Part shown: positions 1-11,845 of the stretch, piece after piece | How positions within the stretch are numbered: the first letter of the stretch is position 1 | Layout: each line of letters opens with the position of its first letter | Source: Chionoecetes opilio | Lineage: Eukaryota; Arthropoda; Malacostraca; Decapoda; Majidae | DNA length: 64,000 bases | Assembly: GCA_016584305.1 (NCBI GenBank) | Contig: JACEEZ010011076.1 | Coordinates: 500,001 to 564,000 of the forward strand | Reading direction: 5' to 3' | Position numbers and translations under genes: made by a program | Notes under the pieces: model-generated | Seen by the model: only the letters and a program-made list of their open reading frames with translations | Database searches by the model: none | What the model was told of the DNA's origin: nothing

Positions 1-1
1 G

Positions 2-502
2 GTCAGCTTTTGTTGGGTACCGGCACATGTAGGTGTTGCCGGTAATGAGGAAGCTGATGCCTTGGCAAAAGCTGCAGCTAGAAGACCAGCTCTATCACAT
101 TTTGCAGTGCCGGCTACGGACCTACGCTCGGCAATCCATAGATCAGTTCACAACAGTTGGCAGGAACGTTGGATTAATATAGGGCAAAATAAACTACGCA
201 CCATCCGCCAAAGTATCGAGGACTGGAGCTACTGCGGTCTCTCCCGGAGATGGGAGACTGCCTTGGCACGATTGCGTATTGGTCACATTCTATATACACA
301 TGGGTTCCTCATGGAGGGGGGCCACCCTCCTTACTGTGATGATTGTTTGGTCCCCTTAACTGTGCGGCACTTGCTCGTCGAGTGTCCTAGTCTTGGGGAC
401 CTACGTGAGCAATTTTTGTCCCAGTGTCGGGGGTCGGACGGTGCCTACCGTCTCTCCCTGGCATTGGGAGAGAGGTGTTTCTCTCCGGGAGTCGGGACAT
501 GA
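2..502 (+). pseudogene. Non-LTR retrotransposon pol, C-terminal RNase H part (truncated by window edge)
   Basis: Reading from base 2, the frame shows the end of an RNase H domain (WVPAHVGVAGNEEAD followed by LAK), the usual C-terminal motif around the last catalytic Asp. A cysteine/histidine tail follows, with CDDC, then VRHLLVECP, as found at the end of jockey/I-type retrotransposon pol proteins. The frame stays open to the TGA at 500-502. The upstream reverse transcriptase lies outside the window. Because the fragment is open to its stop it may be a fairly young copy. The family-level assignment is by motif only. Confidence 0.8.
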
Positions 503-719
503 AGTCCATACCTTTATTGAGAGGGCTGGCCTTCTCAACAAGTTATGATGTTTTTAATATTCACGTATTATTGCTTTTAATGTACTATTGTTCTTTTATG
601 TATTTTGTTATTTTAAATATTTTGATTCTATCTTAAAATTTGTTTTTTAATATTACTTTTAATGTATCTTATGTAAGCAGGCGTCAATAACCCCGCAGTT
701 GCGGCGCCTTAAAACTATA
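503..719 (+). mobile_element. 3' untranslated tail of the non-LTR element
   Basis: AT-rich sequence between the pol stop and the (CT)n tract. It ends in a GC-rich motif (CCCCGCAGTTGCGGCGCC) followed by AAAACTATAATATC and then directly by CT repeats. The most economical reading is that the retroelement's 3' end is joined to, or primed on, a microsatellite. Confidence 0.5.
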
Positions 720-720
720 A

Positions 721-847
<127 letters not shown>

Positions 848-1000
848 GAAGCAGTGGGTCAGTCGTTCAAGGGTTTGCAGACTTCAACCTTTTTTTTTCA
901 GTCAACCAAATGAATGAGTGTTTTGAAGACCACCACAAGCACCACCAGACAGACTTTGCTCCCAATGACCTACTTACCTGGATTGAACGAGGCTACCTTT

Positions 1001-1002
<2 letters not shown>

Positions 1003-1080
<78 letters not shown>
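1003..1080. repeat. (AC)n microsatellite
   Basis: Uninterrupted AC repeat of about 78 bp. The flanks (845-1002 and 1081-1430) show no recognisable gene. Confidence 0.98.
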
Positions 1081-1082
<2 letters not shown>

Positions 1083-1432
1083 AATAATTATGTCAGAAGG
1101 GAGAGTAGGAGGGAAAAACATCTTGGTGTGCCCAAATAACTAACTCGCACGCCATCTATTGAGAGAAAATGGAAACCCGCTGAGAGAACCCTATACATAT
1201 GTCTCTCTTAATTTTGTTTCCTGCCTTTATGGTCTACTTCCCTCTCCTTCTATATTGTTTTGAAATAGGGAAAGGAAATTATGTGGTGTAATAAATGTTA
1301 GAGGAGTTGGTATGTTGTAGTAAAGAAAAATTGGAATCATCATAAATTTCATACCAATTGCTGAATTTAGTGTGGGTTGTAAAAAGAATGTTCGTCGTTT
1401 GCAAAATAATATATTGTCTATTTCCCCCCCCC

Positions 1433-1434
<2 letters not shown>

Positions 1435-1511
<77 letters not shown>

Positions 1512-1512
1512 A
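1435..1512. repeat. (CT)n microsatellite, interrupted
   Basis: A C-run followed by CT repeats with single-base interruptions. No gene is seen between it and the next tract at 1734. Confidence 0.95.
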
Positions 1513-1733
1513 GTCTTTTTAGAGAAAATTCTATAATTAACACCCACTTTTTCACATTTTTTTGCAAAGTAATGAGAGAAAAATGCTCACTCGGCTGATC
1601 ACGATTGCGATTTATCTCCGACAAAAAGAAAGGAGAAAAAAACCAGCTCTTGTGTGATGAAGTATTTACGACTAAGATTTCATTAATACATTAGCATATT
1701 GTTACACAAACTGATTGATGATGGTAATTTTTT

Positions 1734-2067
<334 letters not shown>

Positions 2068-2129
2068 AGGAAGACTAACAAAAAATCTCATCATCTGCTG
2101 GCTGGTGGGAAATATCTTTTGTCGTCAAT

Positions 2130-2600
2130 AAATGCCATATTCTTCAAGTGAGAACAAGAAACCCAAATTGTTCTCATGAAATTTGCGGCGCGAAACTCAA
2201 AAGCGCGCCATGTGTCAAAGATCTTGGTGTTACGATAGCGTCGCATCTTAAATCCTTCCAGTATGACAAAGACGCCGCGGATATAAACAAACAGAATGCT
2301 GGAGTGTGTAAACAAAACATTTTCCTTCAAGAATAGATACATAATTTTTCCTCTGTATCTCAGCTTAGTCAGACCGCTATTGAAGTATGCGGTGCAATTT
2401 TGGTCGCCTCATCAGGTAAAGGACATGGCAAAACTAGAATCTGTTCAACGTATAGAGTTACACAGATTATTCCTTCATTGTACGACGAATCTTACGAAGA
2501 GAGGCTGGCACAACTTACCTGTTCACCCTCGAGAAACATTGTCTTCAAGAGAAACTAAATTAGCGTTTTAAAGAAATCGTTCAGACCATTTCATCATTCC
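2130..2600 (+). pseudogene. CR1/jockey-like reverse transcriptase C-terminal remnant
   Basis: The first frame reads CVKDLGVTI and a degenerate alpha-helical stretch. After a frameshift near 2296-2330 a second frame reads FPLYLSLVRPLLKYAVQFWS and KDMAKLESVQR, the hallmark of the thumb/C-terminal region of CR1/jockey-type reverse transcriptases. A second shift follows near 2455. At least two frameshifts make it a pseudogene. Confidence 0.82.
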
Positions 2601-3055
2601 TGATTTAATGTAGTCGAGATATAGCCATTATCGAGTATATCAACAATATATTGTCACTTTTTGCATCCAGTCAGCCGTTTTTAGATAGTCCGCAATCAAA
2701 ATCTGTAATCTCCCCGAGCTTCCAAAACGCTCCTGACAACTAGCAGACGATGTATACCATGCCTCGATGACGTCACGTAAGCCACTCTTCGCTCCCAAGG
2801 CAAGCCTGAAGTGTGTGAATAGCACTGAATACTGAATACAGACAATACACAAAGTACTTAAAGAATTTTGGGTGTTTCTGATAGATTGTTTTGCGATATG
2901 CTATATACTTGCATCCTTTACGGGTGCAGCAAGAAATCTGTGCCTTTCCAGAGAGCTTTACACACGTTTCCGACCGATACGGCCACGATAAATGTGTGGA
3001 ATAGGTTTGTGCGTCGGACGAGCGCAGATTGGACGCCAACCATCGCAATGGGATG
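2601..3055. other. Unassigned intergenic sequence
   Basis: No coding frame, RNA gene or repeat that I recognise. Open frames here are short and have no family resemblance. Confidence 0.5.
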
Positions 3056-3212
3056 AAGGTGAGGAAACGGGGGTGGGTGTTGGTGATGGAGAAGGGGGTG
3101 GGTGTTGGTGGTGGGGAAACGGGGATGGGCGTTGGTGGTGGGGATGTGGGTGGAGAAACGGGGGTGGGTGTTGGGGGTGGGGATGTGGGTGGGTGTTGGT
3201 GATGGAGTAGGG
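3056..3212 (+). repeat. G-rich minisatellite
   Basis: Units of about 18-30 bp built from GGGGGTGGGTGTTGGTGGTG occur at least seven times. The G-runs on the plus strand could form G-quadruplexes. Confidence 0.85.
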
Positions 3213-3242
3213 CAAATAATAGCAGATTCTTGAAGGTTTCCA

Positions 3243-3955
<713 letters not shown>

Positions 3956-3959
3956 TATA

Positions 3960-4285
3960 CAGTGACCCGAGTTCGATCCCCGAAGAAATCCAAAACCTTT
4001 CTGCACCGTCGAGTGGCCTAAGAACACCCACATGCCCTGCCCATCAACTCTACCTTCGATTGCGAGTGCATCGGAGGACACAGGGGGGCGGCATGAGCCT
4101 CTAATCACAGGCGTCACTATAAGAATCCTGCCTGCGCCACCACGGGCGAGGGCCAACCATCACAGCAGCCCTCAAGTGAACCTCCAGAGCCTACCATCCG
4201 AGCCCTGGATCACCCACTGCCTACAGGCGCTATAGGCACAAAATGTATAAAAAAAATATAAAAAAAATAAAAAAATGCAGTGCGT
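3960..4285 (+). mobile_element. tRNA-derived SINE, 5'-truncated copy (S1)
   Basis: Starts just upstream of a polymerase III B-box (GAGTTCGATCCCCG). It then shares a body with copies at 31372-31684, 37545-37790 and 44345-44697 (CACCGTCGAGTGGCC, CATCGGAGGACACAGGGGG, GGCGTCACTATAAGAATCC) and ends in an A-rich tail. The A-box head seen in the 44 kb copy is missing here. Confidence 0.8.
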
Positions 4286-4641
4286 GGGCTTACCACGCGG
4301 CTAATTTGAAAGAAAAAACAAAAAGAATAAATTATGTCTGAATTATATTTTCATTTTTTATTCGTAAGTCGTGGGGTGAATTATCTTCGTCTATCTGTCT
4401 TCACCCGCGCTCTGTCTGTAAACACACTGACTGGCCCACGCGCTGGTGCTTTTCACGGCCGGCAGCAGCAAGTACTGGCCTGCCAACACATTCCCTCCAC
4501 CAGTCCTCTGATGCCTGACTTGGCTACACATACCTATTTACGTTTTGTAGGTGGGATTAAAACTGCAGTAACCTTCATGCACGAGACGACCAAAACTAAG
4601 ATGAAAGAACCAAAAACATATCACGGCAAAGGTTGGCAAAG

Positions 4642-4823
<182 letters not shown>

Positions 4824-5075
4824 TAGATGAAAGTTGTTTACCTTTTTTCAGTCTTCTCACAAATGTCCAATACCTTTCAGCCCAGATTTCGGGAATAATG
4901 ATAAGGCTGCTGTGTTTAGTTCGTCAGTGCAATTACAGGTGTGTCATGGCTTTTACGTTTTGTGGTATGATTGTTCAGTATTTACGTAAACAAACGAGCT
5001 GAAAAATGTAGATGCCATACGAATACTTATGTTGAAATTGTTAAACCCGTTGTGACGCGTCCATAGACTCGATTT

Positions 5076-5195
5076 TATGGCATACTAGCCGCAAAGCCGC
5101 CCTCCGGGCGGACTTTTGGCTAGCTCCTGCGGAGGGCTATTGGTGGGCCTTCGGCCCACCACCTGTGTTTGGTGGGCCTTCGGCCCACCAAACAT
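5076..5195 (+). repeat. Cluster of GC-rich perfect hairpins
   Basis: Two copies of the self-complementary TGGTGGGCCTTCGGCCCACC and another stem (GCCGCCCTCCGGGCGG) within 120 bp. The right edge abuts a fragment of element B. They resemble the terminal hairpins of some transposons, but the family is not identified. Confidence 0.65.
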
Positions 5196-5249
5196 GGACT
5201 CTCCAGATAGCCCCTTCTAACTTTCCTGAAATCATGGATGTAGAAATGT
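5196..5249 (-). mobile_element. Fragment of MITE family B
   Basis: About 54 bp matching the internal part of the complete B copy at 13645-14118 (ACTCTCCAGATAGCCCC and AAATCATGGATGTAGAAATG). No terminal repeats remain. Confidence 0.8.
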
Positions 5250-5258
5250 ATGTATTCC

Positions 5259-5650
5259 CCCCACCCATTCACTCACCCATTACCCATCACCCCCCACCCA
5301 TTCACTCACCCATTACCCATCACCCCCCACCCATTCACTCACCCATTACCCATCACCCCCCACCCATTCACTCACCCATTACCCATCACCACACACCCAT
5401 TCACTCACCCATTACCCATCACCCCCCACCCATTCACTCACCCATTACCCATCACCTCCCACCCATTCACTCAACCATTACCCATCACCACACACCCATT
5501 CACTCACCCATTACCCATCACCCCCACACTATTCCCTCACCCATCACCCATCACCCCCAACCATCACCCCCAACCCATTCACTCACCCATCACCCCACCC
5601 CCATTACCCATCACCCCACCCATTCACTCACCCATTACCCATCACCCTAC
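5259..5650. repeat. 33-bp minisatellite
   Basis: About 11 units of a 33-bp repeat containing CATTCACTCACCCATTACC. The first units are nearly identical and the array degenerates toward 5650. The long open frames in all frames come from the period being divisible by three. Confidence 0.95.
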
Positions 5651-5712
5651 ATCAAGGCTTCCTCAATTCTCGCAACCCACTTTTGTTTTCACAATTCTCG
5701 CTAATAGGCTGC

Positions 5713-5736
5713 TAAAAAAAAAAAAAAAAAAAAAAA
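5713..5736 (+). repeat. Poly(A) tract
   Basis: 24 consecutive A residues. It may be a retroposon tail, but no element is recognised immediately 5'. Confidence 0.9.
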
Positions 5737-5840
5737 GTGATCGGATCATCTCATAAGTGGGCTTATGACCTTCCCCTGGTCAACCTGATTCCAAAAATGT
5801 GCCATATGAGGTGTTTGCGCCACGGGGGGCGGAACCTATA

Positions 5841-5843
<3 letters not shown>

Positions 5844-5918
<75 letters not shown>

Positions 5919-5924
5919 CAAACA

Positions 5925-5985
<61 letters not shown>

Positions 5986-6006
5986 GACAGACAGACAGAC
6001 AGACAC
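5844..6006. repeat. (AC)n followed by (AGAC)n microsatellite
   Basis: Two AC blocks separated by AACAAACACACACACC, ending in about six AGAC units. Confidence 0.97.
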
Positions 6007-6200
6007 ACTTTCGCTTATATTATTATAGATAGATAAAATTGTGAATAAGATCATTTCAAACAATACTTTAATGGAATATATACATCATAGTTTAGAATCA
6101 GTATCAGGCGATAATGTTGATGCTAATGATAGAGGAATCAACATCTTTATTATTTCGTTTATTAATGTTCGCATCAAACAAGACTTACTATACTTCCGCC

Positions 6201-6252
6201 TTAACCCCTTGAGGCCCAGAACGTAATTTCCATTGTAATTTGGGTCTATGTC
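6201..6252 (+). mobile_element. Truncated copy of MITE family A
   Basis: Begins with TTAACCCCTTGAGGCCCAG and about 35 bp of the family A 5' half, then diverges. The right end is absent. Confidence 0.75.
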
Positions 6253-6555
6253 TATTTGTAGTCTATGTAAGATTGTAGATACGTATTATAGAGAAAAAAA
6301 AGGGAATTCCATGATGTTTCTGTCAGTTGTTCCTGCTATATGGGGGAACTCCAAGGCACTATTATGATTTACATCCATATTCTGCTCGTCTAGAAATGTT
6401 TACGGTTTACGGATGCAATAATAATATGATTAGCAAGGGGACTTATCACTAGCAAGCAAACCAGACGCCCCCACGGCCAAAGCCGTCTGTATGTAAATAG
6501 AGACGGCTTTGCCACGGCACTGCTGAGGCCGGAAAGGAGGACACAGGAGGTCAAA

Positions 6556-6800
6556 AGCGTAGATTTAGAAAAGAAATAGGGAAAAACTGGTTCACAAACA
6601 GGGTGGTAAATGATTGGAATGGACTCAGTAGACAGGTAATTAGTGCGGAGTCATTAGAGAGCTTTAAAAGGAGGCTAGGTAAATTCATGGATGGGGATGA
6701 AAGGTGGATGTAGGACCTTTGTAGGTAGTGTTAAGTAACAGGAACTACCTCGTGTAGGTCTCACGGCCTCTTGTAGCTTCCTTATGTTCTTATGCTCATA
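6556..6800 (+). mobile_element. CR1-like 3' end (T1)
   Basis: Encodes the last residues of a CR1-like pol (EIGKNWFTNRVVNDWNGLS, then a stop) followed by the 3' tail with TGTAGCTTCCTTATGTTC. The same tail recurs at 25466-25532, 35605-35757, 39958-40031, 53548-53780 and 58472-58531. Copies are variably truncated at their 5' ends, as expected from target-primed reverse transcription. Confidence 0.85.
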
Positions 6801-6960
6801 GAGGACATGTGGGGGAGGCGGGGGGCGGGGGGAGTAATGATATAGGCTATAGGCGCCGCCCCAACCCCCCTCCTATGTTTGTGTTGTTCAAAGGGCGTCG
6901 TAGAAGTGGCGGAAAGTGTCTCGCTTATTACTCGTATTACATTCACGATTTTCCTGTTAG

Positions 6961-7566
6961 GGGCCGTTCAAATATTACGCCACGCCTAGGGGGGGGGGGT
7001 GAAGTGTTGTGAGTGTGACAGTGGGGGGGAGGGGGGGGTGAAGTGTTGTGAGTGTGACAGTGGGGGGGGGTTGAGGTGTTGTGAGTGTGACAGTGGGGGG
7101 GGGGGGTTGAGGTGTTGTGAGTGTGACAGTGAGGGGGGGTGAAGTGTTGTGAGTGTGACAGTGGGGGGGAGGTGGGGGAGGTGTTGTGAGTGTGACAGTC
7201 GGGGGGGGTTTGGTGAGGTGTTATGAGTGTGACAGGGGGGGGGGGGTTGAGGTGCAGCTATGTGTTACGTAACATTTTCAGATTACTTCAAATTAGTTAG
7301 GAAATCAAGTAAATGGCAATATAACATTTTCATTTCGAATCTATCTGGGATTCTTTGATAATTATCATAACATAAAATCACTAAGAATAACCTATTGATA
7401 CTGATTTACAGAAAAAATTGAAACCTAATTTTTTTTTGGGGGGAGGGGCGGATACTACCTGCTGTTACATGATTTTCTAGGGAGAATCTGGACATGTGTT
7501 ACAAGGCGTTAGAAGGAGGGTAAAAAATGAAGAAAAAAAGCGTACGTAATAATTTTTGAATGGCCC
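6961..7566 (+). mobile_element. MITE with GGGCCGTTCAA termini, expanded by an internal minisatellite
   Basis: Left end GGGCCGTTCAAATATTACG and right end ACGTAATAATTTTTGAATGGCCC form imperfect terminal inverted repeats. A second, unexpanded copy lies at 54246-54594. Inside, a unit of about 35-40 bp containing GAAGTGTTGTGAGTGTGACAG is repeated seven times (about 6998-7250). No transposase is present. The superfamily is not determined. Confidence 0.8.
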
Positions 7567-7623
7567 TTTAATCAGTGTACTACTAAGGGCTACAAGGCGT
7601 TATTTGCTACCTTGATTAACGAA

Positions 7624-7665
7624 GACACACACACACACACACACACACACACAACACACACACAC

Positions 7666-7734
<69 letters not shown>

Positions 7735-7738
7735 CACA

Positions 7739-7770
<32 letters not shown>
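7624..7770. repeat. (AC)n microsatellite
   Basis: AC repeat of about 147 bp with a few ACAACAC interruptions. Confidence 0.97.
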
Positions 7771-7772
<2 letters not shown>

Positions 7773-7839
7773 CTCACTTGAAGATTTGAAGAAGAAATAT
7801 CAGCCACACGTTTGGTTGTTTCTCGTGGTGTTATGGTCT

Positions 7840-8040
7840 CGGTGGTGGGGACGGGCGGCGGCGTGGGGGAGGCGGGGTCGGGGCGAGGGGGGGAGGCGCG
7901 TGTATGGGACATGGCGTAGAGACTGCGAGAGGAGGAGCCCCGTCACGTTACAGCCACCGTCAACACCACACTAACCCAAGCCCAGCCCGCCACCACGCCC
8001 CCACCTCCGCTGAACTGACCCATAAATTCTGCTCAAAAAC
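7840..8040. other. GC-rich, CpG-containing stretch of unknown role
   Basis: Locally GC-rich, with G-runs on the left and C-runs on the right, in an AT-rich neighbourhood. It could be a promoter or CpG island, but no coding exon is recognised beside it. Confidence 0.3.
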
Positions 8041-8421
8041 AAACAGTGTCCTTGAAGCGGCGACTCTGAATAGCTCGTGATCTGTACTACCGTAGATAGC
8101 ACTAAAGTCGCCAGGACAACGTTTTTTTCGATTTACAGACGTGTGGTGGCGTTAATACTTATACATTTCTACATCCATGATTTTAGGAAAGTTAGAAGGG
8201 GCTATCTGGAGAGTCTGTGTCATTTTGTGTCTTCATCTGTGTCATATTATGGCTATAAATGAACAAATTACAAAAATATCAACCGAGTAGCGACCTACAC
8301 TAAGATCGCCAACTAGTGTTTATGTTTTGAGTGTCCTCCCGCCGTCGTCGTCGCCCGAAGAAAAAAAAAACGAGTAGCGAAATTTGAAACCGTATATACT
8401 TGCAGATACAAAGCATAAAAC

Positions 8422-9585
8422 CAGTAAGACGCCTTAATCGGCGAAGGACGAGCGAGCCCGTAGAAACCCGATAGCAAGGAAATTTGTCTGTAGGCGCGAA
8501 TAGGGATTGAATGGGGGGCTATCAGATGGCGAAGACCGTTTGTCAATCGGAAGCGGGATTCCAAAGATATAAGCTCCTGAAAAGCGTGACGGTCGGTCGG
8601 GTCGGGTCGGCCGCTAGATGCGTGACGGTCGGTCGGGTCGGGTCGGCCGCTAGATGTGAGAAAAATCCCGTATCCAGTGAGGTCACTCAATAGTCGTGAC
8701 TCATTCAGCAACATTTGTGGTCACTGCTCCCATTAACTCGCCGTAAATACTAGTTTATCACTTTTAATTATTATCATATCGGGTAAGTGGCTTTCGTTAT
8801 AACATGCTACTATTTTTTATCAGATACGCACTTGTCTGTACCCCTTAACCCCTACCCCCCAAAAAACTAGGCCATGACCCCCCCCCCCCCCCCCCCCCCT
8901 TAAAAAAACTGGACCATGACCCCCGTTCAAAAAATGGACCATGAACCCTCTTAAAAAATTAAATGGGCCATGACCCCTCATAAAAAAAATGGACCATGAC
9001 CTCCCTTAAAAAAAACTGGGCCATGAACCCTCTCATAAAAAAAATGGACCATGACCCCTCTTAAAAGATTAAATGGACCATGACCCCTCATAAAAAAAAT
9101 GGACCATGACCCCTCAAAAAGAAAAAAAACTGGACCATGCTCCCTCCCTTAAAAAAACTGGATCATGACCCCGTTAAAAAAAATGGGATAAACTAAATTA
9201 GATATATAGACCAGTAAGACGCCTTAATCGGCGAAGGACGAGCGAGCCCGTAGAAACCCGATAGCAAGGAAATGTACTGAACAGGGGTGTGCACGTGCGC
9301 ACGTGCGGCGTCACCCGGAGTTTGACCTGTGTGACATTGCTAGGTGTGTGGTCTCAAACCACACACCAAATTTCAACTTAGTCAGTACAGCCGTTTCTCA
9401 GCTATAGCAAGATAACGTTGTTTGACACCCCTCACGCGGCACGCGCCACGCGCCATGCTGACCCGTGGTCCGTGATGGTCGGTCGGGTCGGGTCGGCCGC
9501 TTGGTCGGTCGGGTCGGGTCAGCCACTTATCCCGGAAAAATCCCGTATCCAGTGAGGACTCGCGAGCGCTTCGTGCTCGCTCGTA
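8422..9585. mobile_element. Nested insertion C: two repeat copies around a minisatellite
   Basis: Two direct copies of a GC-rich repeat start at 8422 and 9212 (CAGTAAGACGCCTTAATCGG). Both end near GAAAAATCCCGTATCCAGTG (about 8660-8680 and 9535-9557) and carry GGTCGGGTCGGGTCGGCCGC motifs. Between them lies a decayed minisatellite. The block ends in a hairpin around CGAGCGCTTCGTGCTCG. I do not recognise the element class. Confidence 0.65.
8860..9185. repeat. Approximately 30-bp A/C-rich minisatellite
   Basis: About ten variable units built on AAAAAATGGACCATGACCCC. It is part of nested insertion C. Confidence 0.85.
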
Positions 9586-9804
9586 ACAAAACTGAAACAG
9601 GGTAGATTATACAGTCATGATATAAACTGCTGTGTATCATCTTCAGTGGCACACAAGAATCTGTATAGTGATGCTATAATTCGTAATATATGGCGCCTGG
9701 CGACATTAGTGCAGGTGGCGACTATAGTGTTATCTACGGTACCGTGTCTCTGTGGTCAGCATCTCCAAGATCTATAGACTTTTAAAGTATAGTATAATCT
9801 AGAC

Positions 9805-10760
9805 CAGGGGTCGGCAACCTTTTCAGTGCAAGGGCCAGAGAAAGCTTCTAGGAGTAGCCTGCAGGCCGGAGTGCCAAAGAGAACCCAAAAGTGACAGTGT
9901 ACAAACTTTTTATAGAAAAGCAGGCAAACCAGTGACTAGATTACAAGAAATTTATTGAAAAACATGCAAATCATTGACTGCAGAAAACAGTTTGTAACAA
10001 TATACAAAAATATATAGAAAAGCAGGCAAACCAGTGACTAGATTACAAGAAATTTATTGAAATACATGCAAATCATTGACTGCAGAAAACAGTTTGTGAC
10101 AATATACAAAATTTTTGTAGAAAAGCAGGCAAACCAGTGACTAGATTACTAGAAATTTATTGAAAAACATGCAAATCAGTGACTGCAGAAAACAGTTTTA
10201 TCAAGAGACATGCAAATTAGTGGGATGGTTGGTGCTGTTTGCCATGGAGAAGTGATTCAATGCCTGGATCGATTGATGAGGTAGACAAGAGCAGAATGTC
10301 ATTGAGGTGGCGGTCACTTACTGGGAGCGATGCGAGACTTGTATTTTCATTTTTGAAAAGATTGTTCAAACAGAAGTGCTGCCAAATGCAACGATCCCGT
10401 TTGACATGCTCCAATGTAATTTGGAACTTTGTTAGAAGGAGGTCGAGGTCACGGAAGAAGCAGTGTAGAAGCGGTACGGTACTTTGCCTTCAGTTCGTCA
10501 TTACACTGAAGCTTCCACATACTCCATCTGCAGGGGCAGGGTCTTCGTCCACAGGGAAGACCAAGGGTAAATGTTGAACAGCTTGAATGCCCGGAGCCAG
10601 TGGCCTGCACCTGTGGAAACGGAGGCAAATTCCTCCCGCAAAGATGACACACAACAGAAAGTTTAAGGTCCACGTCATCAGGTGCACAAGCCGCAATACG
10701 AGGAAAATGCATAAACCACTGTTTAGGATTTTCCGCGTTCCTTCAAAACGTAGAACAAAT
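9805..10760 (-). pseudogene. hAT transposase remnant (ZBED5/GTF2IRD2-like)
   Basis: A hAT-type terminus (CAGGGGTCGGCAACC) starts at 9805. On the minus strand, frames at 10712-10449 and 10414-10217 give ELKAKYRTASTLLL and VSDRHLNDILLLS, ending IESLLHGKQHQPSH and a stop. This is the C-terminal dimerisation tail pattern of ZBED5/FAM200/GTF2IRD2-like hAT transposases. The two frames do not join, so the gene is frameshifted. The N-terminal part and the other terminus were not found. Confidence 0.72.
9914..10199. repeat. 103-bp tandem repeat inside the hAT element
   Basis: Nearly three copies of a 102-103 bp unit starting AGAAAAGCAGGCAAACCAGT at 9914, 10016 and 10119. It lies between the hAT terminus and the transposase stop. 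Confidence 0.92.
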
Positions 10761-11119
10761 AATGAGTGAATAAGATAAAGTTCCCGGGCTCTAAGCAGTA
10801 TCTTAACTGTACTTGATTTAGTGTTTCTGGTATTTGTTTTGGTTTAGTACTTTTGCATTAAAGGTCCCAAATAAATATGTTTGCCAATGTAAATGTAGTG
10901 TGTCCTACTCGACACCCCGCATCCGCTTCCGTCTCTCTCATAATTGCCACATCAAGTATAATCAGAGGTATCGTCAGTTTAACAGTGTGCGAGCTTAATC
11001 GCTGGAGGGGGATGTTACTTCCTAGTTCCTACAAAGACCTGGCTGCCTTCACTCTCATTCATTATTTGTGTTCAAGTCACCGAGTAAATTTATATAGTTT
11101 CCTTCTCATGTGCTCTCCC

Positions 11120-11127
<8 letters not shown>

Positions 11128-11169
<42 letters not shown>

Positions 11170-11207
11170 CTCTCTCTCTCGCTCTCTCTCTCTCTCTCTT
11201 CTCTCTC

Positions 11208-11303
<96 letters not shown>
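11128..11303. repeat. (CT)n microsatellite
   Basis: Imperfect CT repeat of about 175 bp. The preceding 10761-11127 shows no recognisable gene. Confidence 0.97.
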
Positions 11304-11306
<3 letters not shown>

Positions 11307-11785
11307 AAGCGATACCATAGGGGTCACAGAGTACCAAGGTAGCGAAAGCGAATTTTCTTTTTTGCTTTTACTGTTACAAGTGTGCGGCAGCCAAGTACGT
11401 ATATATAGTACTTGCTTGCAAACACCCTTGCCTGGAGTACCGAGAGCAAGGCGCCTCCACAACAGTGATATACAAAGGATATATTTTGATACAGTCCCTT
11501 GATACCACCATTTTGTTACATTAATGACATTTCCGTGTCATCACTAATTCACTGTATACTTCCAGAATTGATTAACTGTTTCATCAAGCCGAACAAAGCT
11601 TTCTTTAGGTATCCCTGGCCACTCCTACAAGTCACTGACACTGTCTTCAACACGAGAAATCGTGAACACATTTTGGTTGTCTCTGCAAAGCCCTTTCTTT
11701 ACCTTATCATTCAGGAATTGTTGATTTTGCAGGAAAAAAGCTGTTATGATAATTCATAAAAAATATAACAAAATTTTTCAAAAAC

Positions 11786-11845
<60 letters not shown>

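Larger units (their letters stand above)
8090..9739 (+). mobile_element. MITE family B, copy B1, interrupted by a nested insertion
   Basis: Left terminus CCGTAGATAGCACTAAAGTC and right terminus ACTATAGTGTTATCTACGG are inverted repeats flanked by TA on both sides (8088-8089 and 9740-9741). Sequence 8090-8420 and 9586-9739 together align with the intact copies B2 and B3. The middle, 8422-9585, is foreign. The TA duplication fits the Tc1/mariner/IS630 group. No transposase is encoded. Confidence 0.88.

Noticed and set aside
5259..5650. CRISPR array
   Set aside because: Units are contiguous without unique spacers and the genome is eukaryotic.
5165..5756. Pro/His-rich open frames over the 33-bp minisatellite
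   Set aside because: The repeat period is a multiple of three and the frames have no start context or family resemblance.
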